NCBI RefSeq assembly: GCF_051020975.1
Contig: NW_027478160.1
Span: 11,244,001-11,308,000, forward strand
DNA length: 64,000 nt
Direction of reading: 5' to 3'
DNA from: Osmia lignaria lignaria
Lineage: Eukaryota > Arthropoda > Insecta > Hymenoptera > Megachilidae
Shown here: positions 38,591 through 51,371 of the stretch, one piece after another
Layout of the letters: each line of letters begins with the position of its first letter
How positions within the stretch are numbered: position 1 is the stretch's first letter
Made by a program: the position numbers and the translations under genes
The notes under the pieces: generated by a model
Seen by the model: the letters and a program-made list of their open reading frames with translations, nothing else
Told to the model about the DNA's origin: nothing
Databases searched by the model: none

Positions 38591-41500
38591 TCAGATGCGT
38601 AGTTCTCGAGATATATCAAGATATTTAAAAGTTCCGAAACCGCACCAACATAATAGAGATACAGAAACACCGTGGCCCCTTTCTTTGAGATAACTCTGCA
38701 CTAGTGCGAGCCGCAAATGCCACTTCCAGCTTAGCTGTGCAGAAGAAGAACGACAAGAAGAAGAAATATCTCGAAATATGTCCGTCAGGCCCCTTCACTT
38801 GAGATATATCTGCAAATATCTCGGAAACGAAGCGAGCTATGGCAAAATGTTAAGAGACCTTTTTTGTAGAGAATTATGTTTCCTACAATTTATGTTCTAT
38901 GATATTCTTTGATCAGATGCGTAGTTCTCGAGATATATGAAGATATTTAAAAGTTCCGAAGCCGCACCAACATAATAGAGATACAGAAACACCGTGGCCC
39001 CTTTCTTTGAGATAACTCTGCACTATTGCGAGCTGCAAATGCCACTTCCAGCTTAGCTGTGCAGAAGAAGAACATCAAGAAGAAGAAATATCTCGATTAA
39101 TGTCCGTCAGGCCCCTTCCCTTGAGATAAATCTGCAAATATCTCGGAAACGAAGCGAGCTATGGCAAAATGTTAAGAGACCTTTTTTGTAGAGAATTAAG
39201 TTTGCTACTTTTTATGTTCCATGATATTTTTTGAGCAGATGCGTAGTTCTCGAGATATATCAAGATATTTAAAAGTTCCGAAGCCGCACCAACATAATAG
39301 AGATACAGAAACACCGTGGCCCCTTTCTTTGAGATAACTCTGCACTATTGCGAGCTGCAAATGCCACTTCCAGCTTAGCTGTGCAGAAGAAGAACAACAA
39401 GAAGAAGAAATATCTCGAAATATGTCCGTCAGGCCCCTTCCCTTGAGATATATCTGCAAATATCTCGGAAACGAAGCGAGCTATGGCAAAATGTTAAGAG
39501 ACCTTATTTGTAGAGAATTAAGTTTCCTACTTTTTATGTTCCATGATATTTTTTGATCAGATGCGTAGTTCTCGAGATATATCAAGATATTTAAAAGTTC
39601 CGAAACCGCACCAACATAATAGAGATACAGAAACACCGTGGCCCCTTTCTTTGAGATAACTCTGCACTAGTGCGAGCCGCAAATGCCACTTCCAGCTTAG
39701 CTGTGCAGAAGAAGAACAACAAGAAGAAGAAATATCTCGATTAATGTCCGTCAGGCCCCTTCCCTTGAGATAAATCTGCAAATATCTCGGAAACGAAGGG
39801 GGCTATGGCAAAATGTTAAGAGACCTTTTTTGTGGAGAATTAAGTTTCCTACTTTTTATGTTCTATGATATTTTTTTATCTGATGCGTAGTTCTCGAGAT
39901 ACATCAAGATATTTAAAAGTTCCGAAGCCGCACCAACATAATAGAGATACAGAAACACCGTGGCCCCTTTCTTTGAGATAACTCTGCACTATTGCGAGCT
40001 GTAAATGCCACTTCCAGCTTAGCTGTGCAGAAGAAGGACAACAAGAAGAAGAAATATCTCGAAATATGTCCGTCAGGCCCCTGCCCTTGAGATATATCTG
40101 CAAATATCTCGGAAACGAAGCGAGCTATGGCAAAATGTTAAGAGACGTTTTTTGTAGAGAATTATGTTTCCTACAATTTAAGTTCTATGATATTTTTTGA
40201 TCAGAAGCGTAGTTTTCGAGATATATCGAGATAATTAAAAGTTCCGAAGCCGCACCAACATAATAGGGATACAGAAACACCGTGGCCCCTTTCTTTGAGA
40301 TAACTCTGCACTAGTGCGAGCCGCAAATGCCACTTCCAGCTTAGCTGTGCAGAAGAAGAACAACAAGAAGAAGAAATATCTCGAAATATGTCCGTCAGGC
40401 CCCTTCCCTTGAGATATATCTGCAAATATCTCGGAAACGAAGCGAGCTATGACAAAATGTTAAGAGACCTTTTTTGTAGACAATTATGTTTCCTACAATT
40501 TATGTTCTATGATATTTTTTGATCAGAAGCGTAGTTTTCGAGATATATCGAGATATTTAAAAGTTCCGAAGCCGCACCAACATAATAGGGATACAGAAAT
40601 ACCGTGGCCCCTTTCTTTGAGATAACTCTGCACTAGTGCGAGCCGCAAATGCCACTTCCAGCTTAGCTGTGCAGAAGAAGAACAACAAGAAGAAGAAATA
40701 TCTCGAAATATGTCCGTCAGGCCCCTTCCCTTGAGATATATCTGCAAATATCTCGGAAACGAAGCGAGCTATGGCAAAATGTTAAGAGACCTTTTTTGTA
40801 GAGAATTATGTTTCCTACAATTCATGTTGTATGATATTCTTTGATCAGATGCGTAGTTCTCGAGATATATCAAGATATTTAAAAGTTCCGAAGCCGCACC
40901 AACATAATAGAGATACAGAAACACCGTGGCCCCTTTCTTTGAGATAACTCTGCACTATTGCGAGCTGCAAATGCCACTTCCAGCTTAGCTGTGCAGAAGA
41001 AGAACATCAAGAAGAAGAAATATCTCGAAATATGTCCGTCAGGCCCCTGCCCTTGAGATATATCTGCAAATATCTCGGAAACGAAGCGAGCTATGGCAAA
41101 ATGTTAAGAGACGTTTTTTGTAGAGAATTATGTTTCCTACAATTTATGTTCTATGATATTTTTTGATCAGAAGCGTAGTTTTCGAGATATATCGAGATAT
41201 TTAAAAGTTCCGAAGCCGCACCAACATAATAGAGATACAGAAACACCGTGGCCCCTTTCTTTGAGATAACTCTGCACTAGTGAGAGCCGCAAATGCCACT
41301 TCCAGCTTAGCTGTGCAGAAGAAGAACAACAAGAAGAAGAAATATCTCGAAATATGTCCGTCAGGCCCCTTCCCTTGAGATATATCTGCAAATATCTCGG
41401 AAACGAAGCGAGCTATGACAAAATGTTAAGAGACCTTTTTTGTAGAGAATTATGTTTCCTACAATTTATGTTCTATGATAGTTTTTGATCAGAAGCGTAG

Positions 41501-41633
41501 TTTTCGAGATATATCGAGATATTTAAAAGTTCCGAAGCCGCACCAACATAATAGAGATGCAGAAACACCGTGGCCCCTTTCTTTGAGATAACTCTGCACT
41601 AGTGCGAGCCGCAAATGCCACTTCCAGCTTAGT

Positions 41634-43562
41634 TGTGCAGAAGAAGAACAACAAGAAGAAGAAATATCTCGAAATATGTCCGTCAGGCCCCTTCCCTTGA
41701 GATAAATCTGCAAATATCTCGGAAACGAAGCGAGCTATGGCAAAATGTTAAGAGACCTTTTTTGTAGAGAATTAAGTTTCCTACTTTTTATGTTCTATGA
41801 TATTTTTTGATCAGATGCGTAGTTCTCGAGATATATCAAGATATTTAAAAGTTCCGAAGCCGCACCAACATAATAGAGATACAGAAACACCGTGGCCCCT
41901 TTCTTTGAGATAACTCTGCACTATTGCGAGCTGCAAATGCCACTTCCAGCTTAGCTGTGCAGAAGAAGAACATCAAGAAGAAGAAATATCTCGAAATATG
42001 TCCGTCAGGCCCCTTCCCTTGTGATAAATCTGCAAATATCTCGGAAACCAAGCGAGCTATGGCAAAATGTTAAGAGACCTTTTTTGTAGAGAATTAAGTT
42101 TCCTACTTTTTATGTTCTATGATATTTTTTGATCAGATGCGTAGTTCTCGAGATATATCAAGATATTTAAAAGTTCCGAAGCCGCACCAACATAATAGAG
42201 ATACAGAAACACCGTGGCCCCTTTCTTTGAGATAACTCTGCACTATTGCGAGCTGTAAATGCCACTTCCAGCTTAGCTGTGCAGAAGAAGAACAACAAGA
42301 AGAAGAAATATCTCGAAATATGTCCGTCAGGCCCCTGCCCTTGAGATATATCTGCAAATATCTCGGAAACGAAGCGAGCTATGGCAAAATGTTAAGAGAC
42401 GTTTTTTGTAGAGAATTATGTTTCCTACAATTTAAGTTCTATGATATTTTTTGATCAGAAGCGTAGTTTTCGAGATATATCGAGATATTTAAAAGTTCCG
42501 AAGCCGCACCAACATAATAGAGATACAGAAACACCGTGGCCCCTTTCTTTGAGATAACTCTGCACTAGTGCGAGCCGCAAATGCCACTTCCAGCTTAGCT
42601 GTGCAGAAGAAGAACAACAAGAAGAAGAAATATCTCGAAATATGTCCGTCAGGCCCCTTCCCTTGAGATAAATCTGCAAATATCTCGGAAACGAAGCGAG
42701 CTATGGCAAAATGTTAAGAGACCTTTTTTGTAGAGAATTAAGTTTCCTACTTTTCATGTTCTATGATATTTTTTGATCAGATGCGTAGTTCTCGAGATAT
42801 ATCAAGATATTTAAAAGTTCCGAAGCCGCACCAACATAATAGAGATACAGAAACACCGTGGCCCCTTTCTTTGAGATAACTCTGCACTATTGCGAGCTGC
42901 AAATGCCACTTCCAGCTTAGCTGTGCAGAAGAAGAACAACAAGAAGAAGAAATATCTCGAAATATGTCCGTCAGGCCCCTTCCCTTGAGATATATCTGCA
43001 AATATCTCGGAAACGAAGCGAGCTATGGCAAAATGTTAAGACACCTTTTTTGTAGAGAACTATGTTTCCTACTTTTTATGTTCTATGATATTTTTTGATC
43101 AGACGCGTAGCTCTCGATATATATCAAGATATTTAAAAGTTCCGAAGCCGCACCAACATAATAGAGATACAGAAACAGCGTGGCCCCTTTCTTTGAGATA
43201 TCTCTGCACTATTGCGACCTGCAAATGCCACTTCCAGCTTAGCTGCGCAGAAGAACAACAAGAAGAAGAAATATCTCGAAATATGTCCGTCAGGCCCCTT
43301 CCCTTGAGATAAATCTGCAAATATCTCGGAAACGAAGCGAGCTATGGCAAAATGTTAAGAGACCTTATTTGTAGAGAATTAAGTTTCCTACTTTTTATGT
43401 TCTATGATATTTTTTGATCAGATGCGTAGTTCTCGAGATATATCAAGATATTTAAAAGTTCCGAAACCGCACCAACATAATAGAGATACAGAAACACCGT
43501 GGCCCCTTTCTTTGAGATAACTCTGCACTAGTGCGAGCCGCAAATGCCACTTCCAGCTTAGC
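41634..43562. repeat. 1929-bp unit, copy 1
   Basis: Copy edges are set by where the match to flanking sequence begins, not by a biological boundary. The C-type unit is at 43099-43417. Upstream of 41634 the preceding unit (41489) has a B-type left end with GAGATGCAG, unlike the GAAACCGC unit that precedes the later copies. Confidence 0.9.
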
Positions 43563-45491
43563 TGTGCAGAAGAAGAACAACAAGAAGAAGAAATATCTCG
43601 AAATATGTCCGTCAGGCCCCTTCCCTTGAGATAAATCTGCAAATATCTCGGAAACGAAGCGAGCTATGGCAAAATGTTAAGAGACCTTTTTTGTAGAGAA
43701 TTAAGTTTCCTACTTTTTATGTTCTATGATATTTTTTGATCAGATGCGTAGTTCTCGAGATATATCAAGATATTTAAAAGTTCCGAAGCCGCACCAACAT
43801 AATAGAGATACAGAAACACCGTGGCCCCTTTCTTTGAGATAACTCTGCACTATTGCGAGCTGCAAATGCCACTTCCAGCTTAGCTGTGCAGAAGAAGAAC
43901 ATCAAGAAGAAGAAATATCTCGAAATATGTCCGTCAGGCCCCTTCCCTTGTGATAAATCTGCAAATATCTCGGAAACCAAGCGAGCTATGGCAAAATGTT
44001 AAGAGACCTTTTTTGTAGAGAATTAAGTTTCCTACTTTTTATGTTCTATGATATTTTTTGATCAGATGCGTAGTTCTCGAGATATATCAAGATATTTAAA
44101 AGTTCCGAAGCCGCACCAACATAATAGAGATACAGAAACACCGTGGCCCCTTTCTTTGAGATAACTCTGCACTATTGCGAGCTGTAAATGCCACTTCCAG
44201 CTTAGCTGTGCAGAAGAAGAACAACAAGAAGAAGAAATATCTCGAAATATGTCCGTCAGGCCCCTGCCCTTGAGATATATCTGCAAATATCTCGGAAACG
44301 AAGCGAGCTATGGCAAAATGTTAAGAGACGTTTTTTGTAGAGAATTATGTTTCCTACAATTTAAGTTCTATGATATTTTTTGATCAGAAGCGTAGTTTTC
44401 GAGATATATCGAGATATTTAAAAGTTCCGAAGCCGCACCAACATAATAGAGATACAGAAACACCGTGGCCCCTTTCTTTGAGATAACTCTGCACTAGTGC
44501 GAGCCGCAAATGCCACTTCCAGCTTAGCTGTGCAGAAGAAGAACAACAAGAAGAAGAAATATCTCGAAATATGTCCGTCAGGCCCCTTCCCTTGAGATAA
44601 ATCTGCAAATATCTCGGAAACGAAGCGAGCTATGGCAAAATGTTAAGAGACCTTTTTTGTAGAGAATTAAGTTTCCTACTTTTCATGTTCTATGATATTT
44701 TTTGATCAGATGCGTAGTTCTCGAGATATATCAAGATATTTAAAAGTTCCGAAGCCGCACCAACATAATAGAGATACAGAAACACCGTGGCCCCTTTCTT
44801 TGAGATAACTCTGCACTATTGCGAGCTGCAAATGCCACTTCCAGCTTAGCTGTGCAGAAGAAGAACAACAAGAAGAAGAAATATCTCGAAATATGTCCGT
44901 CAGGCCCCTTCCCTTGAGATATATCTGCAAATATCTCGGAAACGAAGCGAGCTATGGCAAAATGTTAAGACACCTTTTTTGTAGAGAACTATGTTTCCTA
45001 CTTTTTATGTTCTATGATATTTTTTGATCAGACGCGTAGCTCTCGATATATATCAAGATATTTAAAAGTTCCGAAGCCGCACCAACATAATAGAGATACA
45101 GAAACAGCGTGGCCCCTTTCTTTGAGATATCTCTGCACTATTGCGACCTGCAAATGCCACTTCCAGCTTAGCTGCGCAGAAGAACAACAAGAAGAAGAAA
45201 TATCTCGAAATATGTCCGTCAGGCCCCTTCCCTTGAGATAAATCTGCAAATATCTCGGAAACGAAGCGAGCTATGGCAAAATGTTAAGAGACCTTATTTG
45301 TAGAGAATTAAGTTTCCTACTTTTTATGTTCTATGATATTTTTTGATCAGATGCGTAGTTCTCGAGATATATCAAGATATTTAAAAGTTCCGAAACCGCA
45401 CCAACATAATAGAGATACAGAAACACCGTGGCCCCTTTCTTTGAGATAACTCTGCACTAGTGCGAGCCGCAAATGCCACTTCCAGCTTAGC
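43563..45491. repeat. 1929-bp unit, copy 2
   Basis: No difference from copy 1 was found by eye. The C-type unit is at 45028-45346. Confidence 0.9.
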
Positions 45492-47420
45492 TGTGCAGAA
45501 GAAGAACAACAAGAAGAAGAAATATCTCGAAATATGTCCGTCAGGCCCCTTCCCTTGAGATAAATCTGCAAATATCTCGGAAACGAAGCGAGCTATGGCA
45601 AAATGTTAAGAGACCTTTTTTGTAGAGAATTAAGTTTCCTACTTTTTATGTTCTATGATATTTTTTGATCAGATGCGTAGTTCTCGAGATATATCAAGAT
45701 ATTTAAAAGTTCCGAAGCCGCACCAACATAATAGAGATACAGAAACACCGTGGCCCCTTTCTTTGAGATAACTCTGCACTATTGCGAGCTGCAAATGCCA
45801 CTTCCAGCTTAGCTGTGCAGAAGAAGAACATCAAGAAGAAGAAATATCTCGAAATATGTCCGTCAGGCCCCTTCCCTTGTGATAAATCTGCAAATATCTC
45901 GGAAACCAAGCGAGCTATGGCAAAATGTTAAGAGACCTTTTTTGTAGAGAATTAAGTTTCCTACTTTTTATGTTCTATGATATTTTTTGATCAGATGCGT
46001 AGTTCTCGAGATATATCAAGATATTTAAAAGTTCCGAAGCCGCACCAACATAATAGAGATACAGAAACACCGTGGCCCCTTTCTTTGAGATAACTCTGCA
46101 CTATTGCGAGCTGTAAATGCCACTTCCAGCTTAGCTGTGCAGAAGAAGAACAACAAGAAGAAGAAATATCTCGAAATATGTCCGTCAGGCCCCTGCCCTT
46201 GAGATATATCTGCAAATATCTCGGAAACGAAGCGAGCTATGGCAAAATGTTAAGAGACGTTTTTTGTAGAGAATTATGTTTCCTACAATTTAAGTTCTAT
46301 GATATTTTTTGATCAGAAGCGTAGTTTTCGAGATATATCGAGATATTTAAAAGTTCCGAAGCCGCACCAACATAATAGAGATACAGAAACACCGTGGCCC
46401 CTTTCTTTGAGATAACTCTGCACTAGTGCGAGCCGCAAATGCCACTTCCAGCTTAGCTGTGCAGAAGAAGAACAACAAGAAGAAGAAATATCTCGAAATA
46501 TGTCCGTCAGGCCCCTTCCCTTGAGATAAATCTGCAAATATCTCGGAAACGAAGCGAGCTATGGCAAAATGTTAAGAGACCTTTTTTGTAGAGAATTAAG
46601 TTTCCTACTTTTCATGTTCTATGATATTTTTTGATCAGATGCGTAGTTCTCGAGATATATCAAGATATTTAAAAGTTCCGAAGCCGCACCAACATAATAG
46701 AGATACAGAAACACCGTGGCCCCTTTCTTTGAGATAACTCTGCACTATTGCGAGCTGCAAATGCCACTTCCAGCTTAGCTGTGCAGAAGAAGAACAACAA
46801 GAAGAAGAAATATCTCGAAATATGTCCGTCAGGCCCCTTCCCTTGAGATATATCTGCAAATATCTCGGAAACGAAGCGAGCTATGGCAAAATGTTAAGAC
46901 ACCTTTTTTGTAGAGAACTATGTTTCCTACTTTTTATGTTCTATGATATTTTTTGATCAGACGCGTAGCTCTCGATATATATCAAGATATTTAAAAGTTC
47001 CGAAGCCGCACCAACATAATAGAGATACAGAAACAGCGTGGCCCCTTTCTTTGAGATATCTCTGCACTATTGCGACCTGCAAATGCCACTTCCAGCTTAG
47101 CTGCGCAGAAGAACAACAAGAAGAAGAAATATCTCGAAATATGTCCGTCAGGCCCCTTCCCTTGAGATAAATCTGCAAATATCTCGGAAACGAAGCGAGC
47201 TATGGCAAAATGTTAAGAGACCTTATTTGTAGAGAATTAAGTTTCCTACTTTTTATGTTCTATGATATTTTTTGATCAGATGCGTAGTTCTCGAGATATA
47301 TCAAGATATTTAAAAGTTCCGAAACCGCACCAACATAATAGAGATACAGAAACACCGTGGCCCCTTTCTTTGAGATAACTCTGCACTAGTGCGAGCCGCA
47401 AATGCCACTTCCAGCTTAGC
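45492..47420. repeat. 1929-bp unit, copy 3
   Basis: No difference from copies 1 and 2 was found by eye. The C-type unit is at 46957-47275. Confidence 0.9.
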
Positions 47421-49349
47421 TGTGCAGAAGAAGAACAACAAGAAGAAGAAATATCTCGAAATATGTCCGTCAGGCCCCTTCCCTTGAGATAAATCTGCAA
47501 ATATCTCGGAAACGAAGCGAGCTATGGCAAAATGTTAAGAGACCTTTTTTGTAGAGAATTAAGTTTCCTACTTTTTATGTTCTATGATATTTTTTGATCA
47601 GATGCGTAGTTCTCGAGATATATCAAGATATTTAAAAGTTCCGAAGCCGCACCAACATAATAGAGATACAGAAACACCGTGGCCCCTTTCTTTGAGATAA
47701 CTCTGCACTATTGCGAGCTGCAAATGCCACTTCCAGCTTAGCTGTGCAGAAGAAGAACATCAAGAAGAAGAAATATCTCGAAATATTTCCGTCAGGCCCC
47801 TTCCCTTGTGATAAATCTGCAAATATCTCGGAAACCAAGCGAGCTATGGCAAAATGTTAAGAGACCTTTTTTGTAGAGAATTAAGTTTCCTACTTTTTAT
47901 GTTCTATGATATTTTTTGATCAGATGCGTAGTTCTCGAGATATATCAAGATATTTAAAAGTTCCGAAGCCGCACCAACATAATAGAGATACAGAAACACC
48001 GTGGCCCCTTTCTTTGAGATAACTCTGCACTATTGCGAGCTGTAAATGCCACTTCCAGCTTAGCTGTGCAGAAGAAGAACAACAAGAAGAAGAAATATCT
48101 CGAAATATGTCCGTCAGGCCCCTGCCCTTGAGATATATCTGCAAATATCTCGGAAACGAAGCGAGCTATGGCAAAATGTTAAGAGACGTTTTTTGTAGAG
48201 AATTATGTTTCCTACAATTTAAGTTCTATGATATTTTTTGATCAGAAGCGTAGTTTTCGAGATATATCGAGATATTTAAAAGTTCCGAAGCCGCACCAAC
48301 ATAATAGAGATACAGAAACACCGTGGCCCCTTTCTTTGAGATAACTCTGCACTAGTGCGAGCCGCAAATGCCACTTCCAGCTTAGCTGTGCAGAAGAAGA
48401 ACAACAAGAAGAAGAAATATCTCGAAATATGTCCGTCAGGCCCCTTCCCTTGAGATAAATCTGCAAATATCTCGGAAACGAAGCGAGCTATGGCAAAATG
48501 TTAAGAGACCTTTTTTGTAGAGAATTAAGTTTCCTACTTTTCATGTTCTATGATATTTTTTGATCAGATGCGTAGTTCTCGAGATATATCAAGATATTTA
48601 AAAGTTCCGAAGCCGCACCAACATAATAGAGATACAGAAACACCGTGGCCCCTTTCTTTGAGATAACTCTGCACTATTGCGAGCTGCAAATGCCACTTCC
48701 AGCTTAGCTGTGCAGAAGAAGAACAACAAGAAGAAGAAATATCTCGAAATATGTCCGTCAGGCCCCTTCCCTTGAGATATATCTGCAAATATCTCGGAAA
48801 CGAAGCGAGCTATGGCAAAATGTTAAGACACCTTTTTTGTAGAGAACTATGTTTCCTACTTTTTATGTTCTATGATATTTTTTGATCAGACGCGTAGCTC
48901 TCGATATATATCAAGATATTTAAAAGTTCCGAAGCCGCACCAACATAATAGAGATACAGAAACAGCGTGGCCCCTTTCTTTGAGATATCTCTGCACTATT
49001 GCGACCTGCAAATGCCACTTCCAGCTTAGCTGCGCAGAAGAACAACAAGAAGAAGAAATATCTCGAAATATGTCCGTCAGGCCCCTTCCCTTGAGATAAA
49101 TCTGCAAATATCTCGGAAACGAAGCGAGCTATGGCAAAATGTTAAGAGACCTTATTTGTAGAGAATTAAGTTTCCTACTTTTTATGTTCTATGATATTTT
49201 TTGATCAGATGCGTAGTTCTCGAGATATATCAAGATATTTAAAAGTTCCGAAACCGCACCAACATAATAGAGATACAGAAACACCGTGGCCCCTTTCTTT
49301 GAGATAACTCTGCACTAGTGCGAGCCGCAAATGCCACTTCCAGCTTAGC
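47421..49349. repeat. 1929-bp unit, copy 4, with the one variant found
   Basis: Position 47787 is T (AAATATTTCCGTC) where the other copies have G (AAATATGTCCGTC). This is the only site I found that tells a copy apart, so it is a useful anchor for read placement. The C-type unit is at 48886-49204. Confidence 0.9.
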
Positions 49350-51278
49350 TGTGCAGAAGAAGAACAACAAGAAGAAGAAATATCTCGAAATATGTCCGTC
49401 AGGCCCCTTCCCTTGAGATAAATCTGCAAATATCTCGGAAACGAAGCGAGCTATGGCAAAATGTTAAGAGACCTTTTTTGTAGAGAATTAAGTTTCCTAC
49501 TTTTTATGTTCTATGATATTTTTTGATCAGATGCGTAGTTCTCGAGATATATCAAGATATTTAAAAGTTCCGAAGCCGCACCAACATAATAGAGATACAG
49601 AAACACCGTGGCCCCTTTCTTTGAGATAACTCTGCACTATTGCGAGCTGCAAATGCCACTTCCAGCTTAGCTGTGCAGAAGAAGAACATCAAGAAGAAGA
49701 AATATCTCGAAATATGTCCGTCAGGCCCCTTCCCTTGTGATAAATCTGCAAATATCTCGGAAACCAAGCGAGCTATGGCAAAATGTTAAGAGACCTTTTT
49801 TGTAGAGAATTAAGTTTCCTACTTTTTATGTTCTATGATATTTTTTGATCAGATGCGTAGTTCTCGAGATATATCAAGATATTTAAAAGTTCCGAAGCCG
49901 CACCAACATAATAGAGATACAGAAACACCGTGGCCCCTTTCTTTGAGATAACTCTGCACTATTGCGAGCTGTAAATGCCACTTCCAGCTTAGCTGTGCAG
50001 AAGAAGAACAACAAGAAGAAGAAATATCTCGAAATATGTCCGTCAGGCCCCTGCCCTTGAGATATATCTGCAAATATCTCGGAAACGAAGCGAGCTATGG
50101 CAAAATGTTAAGAGACGTTTTTTGTAGAGAATTATGTTTCCTACAATTTAAGTTCTATGATATTTTTTGATCAGAAGCGTAGTTTTCGAGATATATCGAG
50201 ATATTTAAAAGTTCCGAAGCCGCACCAACATAATAGAGATACAGAAACACCGTGGCCCCTTTCTTTGAGATAACTCTGCACTAGTGCGAGCCGCAAATGC
50301 CACTTCCAGCTTAGCTGTGCAGAAGAAGAACAACAAGAAGAAGAAATATCTCGAAATATGTCCGTCAGGCCCCTTCCCTTGAGATAAATCTGCAAATATC
50401 TCGGAAACGAAGCGAGCTATGGCAAAATGTTAAGAGACCTTTTTTGTAGAGAATTAAGTTTCCTACTTTTCATGTTCTATGATATTTTTTGATCAGATGC
50501 GTAGTTCTCGAGATATATCAAGATATTTAAAAGTTCCGAAGCCGCACCAACATAATAGAGATACAGAAACACCGTGGCCCCTTTCTTTGAGATAACTCTG
50601 CACTATTGCGAGCTGCAAATGCCACTTCCAGCTTAGCTGTGCAGAAGAAGAACAACAAGAAGAAGAAATATCTCGAAATATGTCCGTCAGGCCCCTTCCC
50701 TTGAGATATATCTGCAAATATCTCGGAAACGAAGCGAGCTATGGCAAAATGTTAAGACACCTTTTTTGTAGAGAACTATGTTTCCTACTTTTTATGTTCT
50801 ATGATATTTTTTGATCAGACGCGTAGCTCTCGATATATATCAAGATATTTAAAAGTTCCGAAGCCGCACCAACATAATAGAGATACAGAAACAGCGTGGC
50901 CCCTTTCTTTGAGATATCTCTGCACTATTGCGACCTGCAAATGCCACTTCCAGCTTAGCTGCGCAGAAGAACAACAAGAAGAAGAAATATCTCGAAATAT
51001 GTCCGTCAGGCCCCTTCCCTTGAGATAAATCTGCAAATATCTCGGAAACGAAGCGAGCTATGGCAAAATGTTAAGAGACCTTATTTGTAGAGAATTAAGT
51101 TTCCTACTTTTTATGTTCTATGATATTTTTTGATCAGATGCGTAGTTCTCGAGATATATCAAGATATTTAAAAGTTCCGAAACCGCACCAACATAATAGA
51201 GATACAGAAACACCGTGGCCCCTTTCTTTGAGATAACTCTGCACTAGTGCGAGCCGCAAATGCCACTTCCAGCTTAGC
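49350..51278. repeat. 1929-bp unit, copy 5
   Basis: No difference from copies 1 to 3 was found by eye. The C-type unit is at 50815-51133. The match continues 93 bp further, to 51371, then breaks at GGAAACC. That variant normally ends the next monomer in the unit, which suggests an unequal exchange one monomer out of register. Confidence 0.9.
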
Positions 51279-51371
51279 TGTGCAGAAGAAGAACAACAAG
51301 AAGAAGAAATATCTCGAAATATGTCCGTCAGGCCCCTTCCCTTGAGATAAATCTGCAAATATCTCGGAAAC

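Larger units (their letters stand above)
31833..41633. repeat. Patchwork satellite segment of short duplications
   Basis: About thirty units without a single repeating order. Short matches are visible. 32477-33400 resembles 36340-37263 at offset 3863 (CCAAAGCC, GCGAGGTATGG, GAAATACCGTGG, TTTCCTTGAG). 35.64-36.0 kb resembles 40.14-40.5 kb at offset 4505 (TTTAAGTTC, GATAATTAAAAG). 32477-34.08 kb contains a 1288-bp, four-unit repeat. The CGATTAATG haplotype appears at 37306, 38913 and 39557. 37950-38590 resembles 5446-6086. The unit pool is the one seen at 0-17 kb, not that of the flanking 25.7-31.8 kb domain. Confidence 0.78.
41634..51371. repeat. Higher-order repeat of 6 monomers, 1929 bp, 5.05 copies
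   Basis: The sequence repeats every 1929 bp (five 322-bp units plus one 319-bp C-type unit). The match starts after T at 41633 (AGTTGTGCAG against AGCTGTGCAG) and ends before C at 51372 (GGAAACCAAG against GGAAACGAAG). Unit order in each copy is: one with CATCAAG, TTGTGATAAAT and GGAAACCAAG; an A-type with CCCCTGCCC; a B-type after TTTAAGTTC; an A-type after TTTTCATG; the C-type after TAAGACACC and GAGAACTATG; and its GAAACCGC partner with a B-type middle. The only difference I found between copies is at 47787. Confidence 0.95.
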
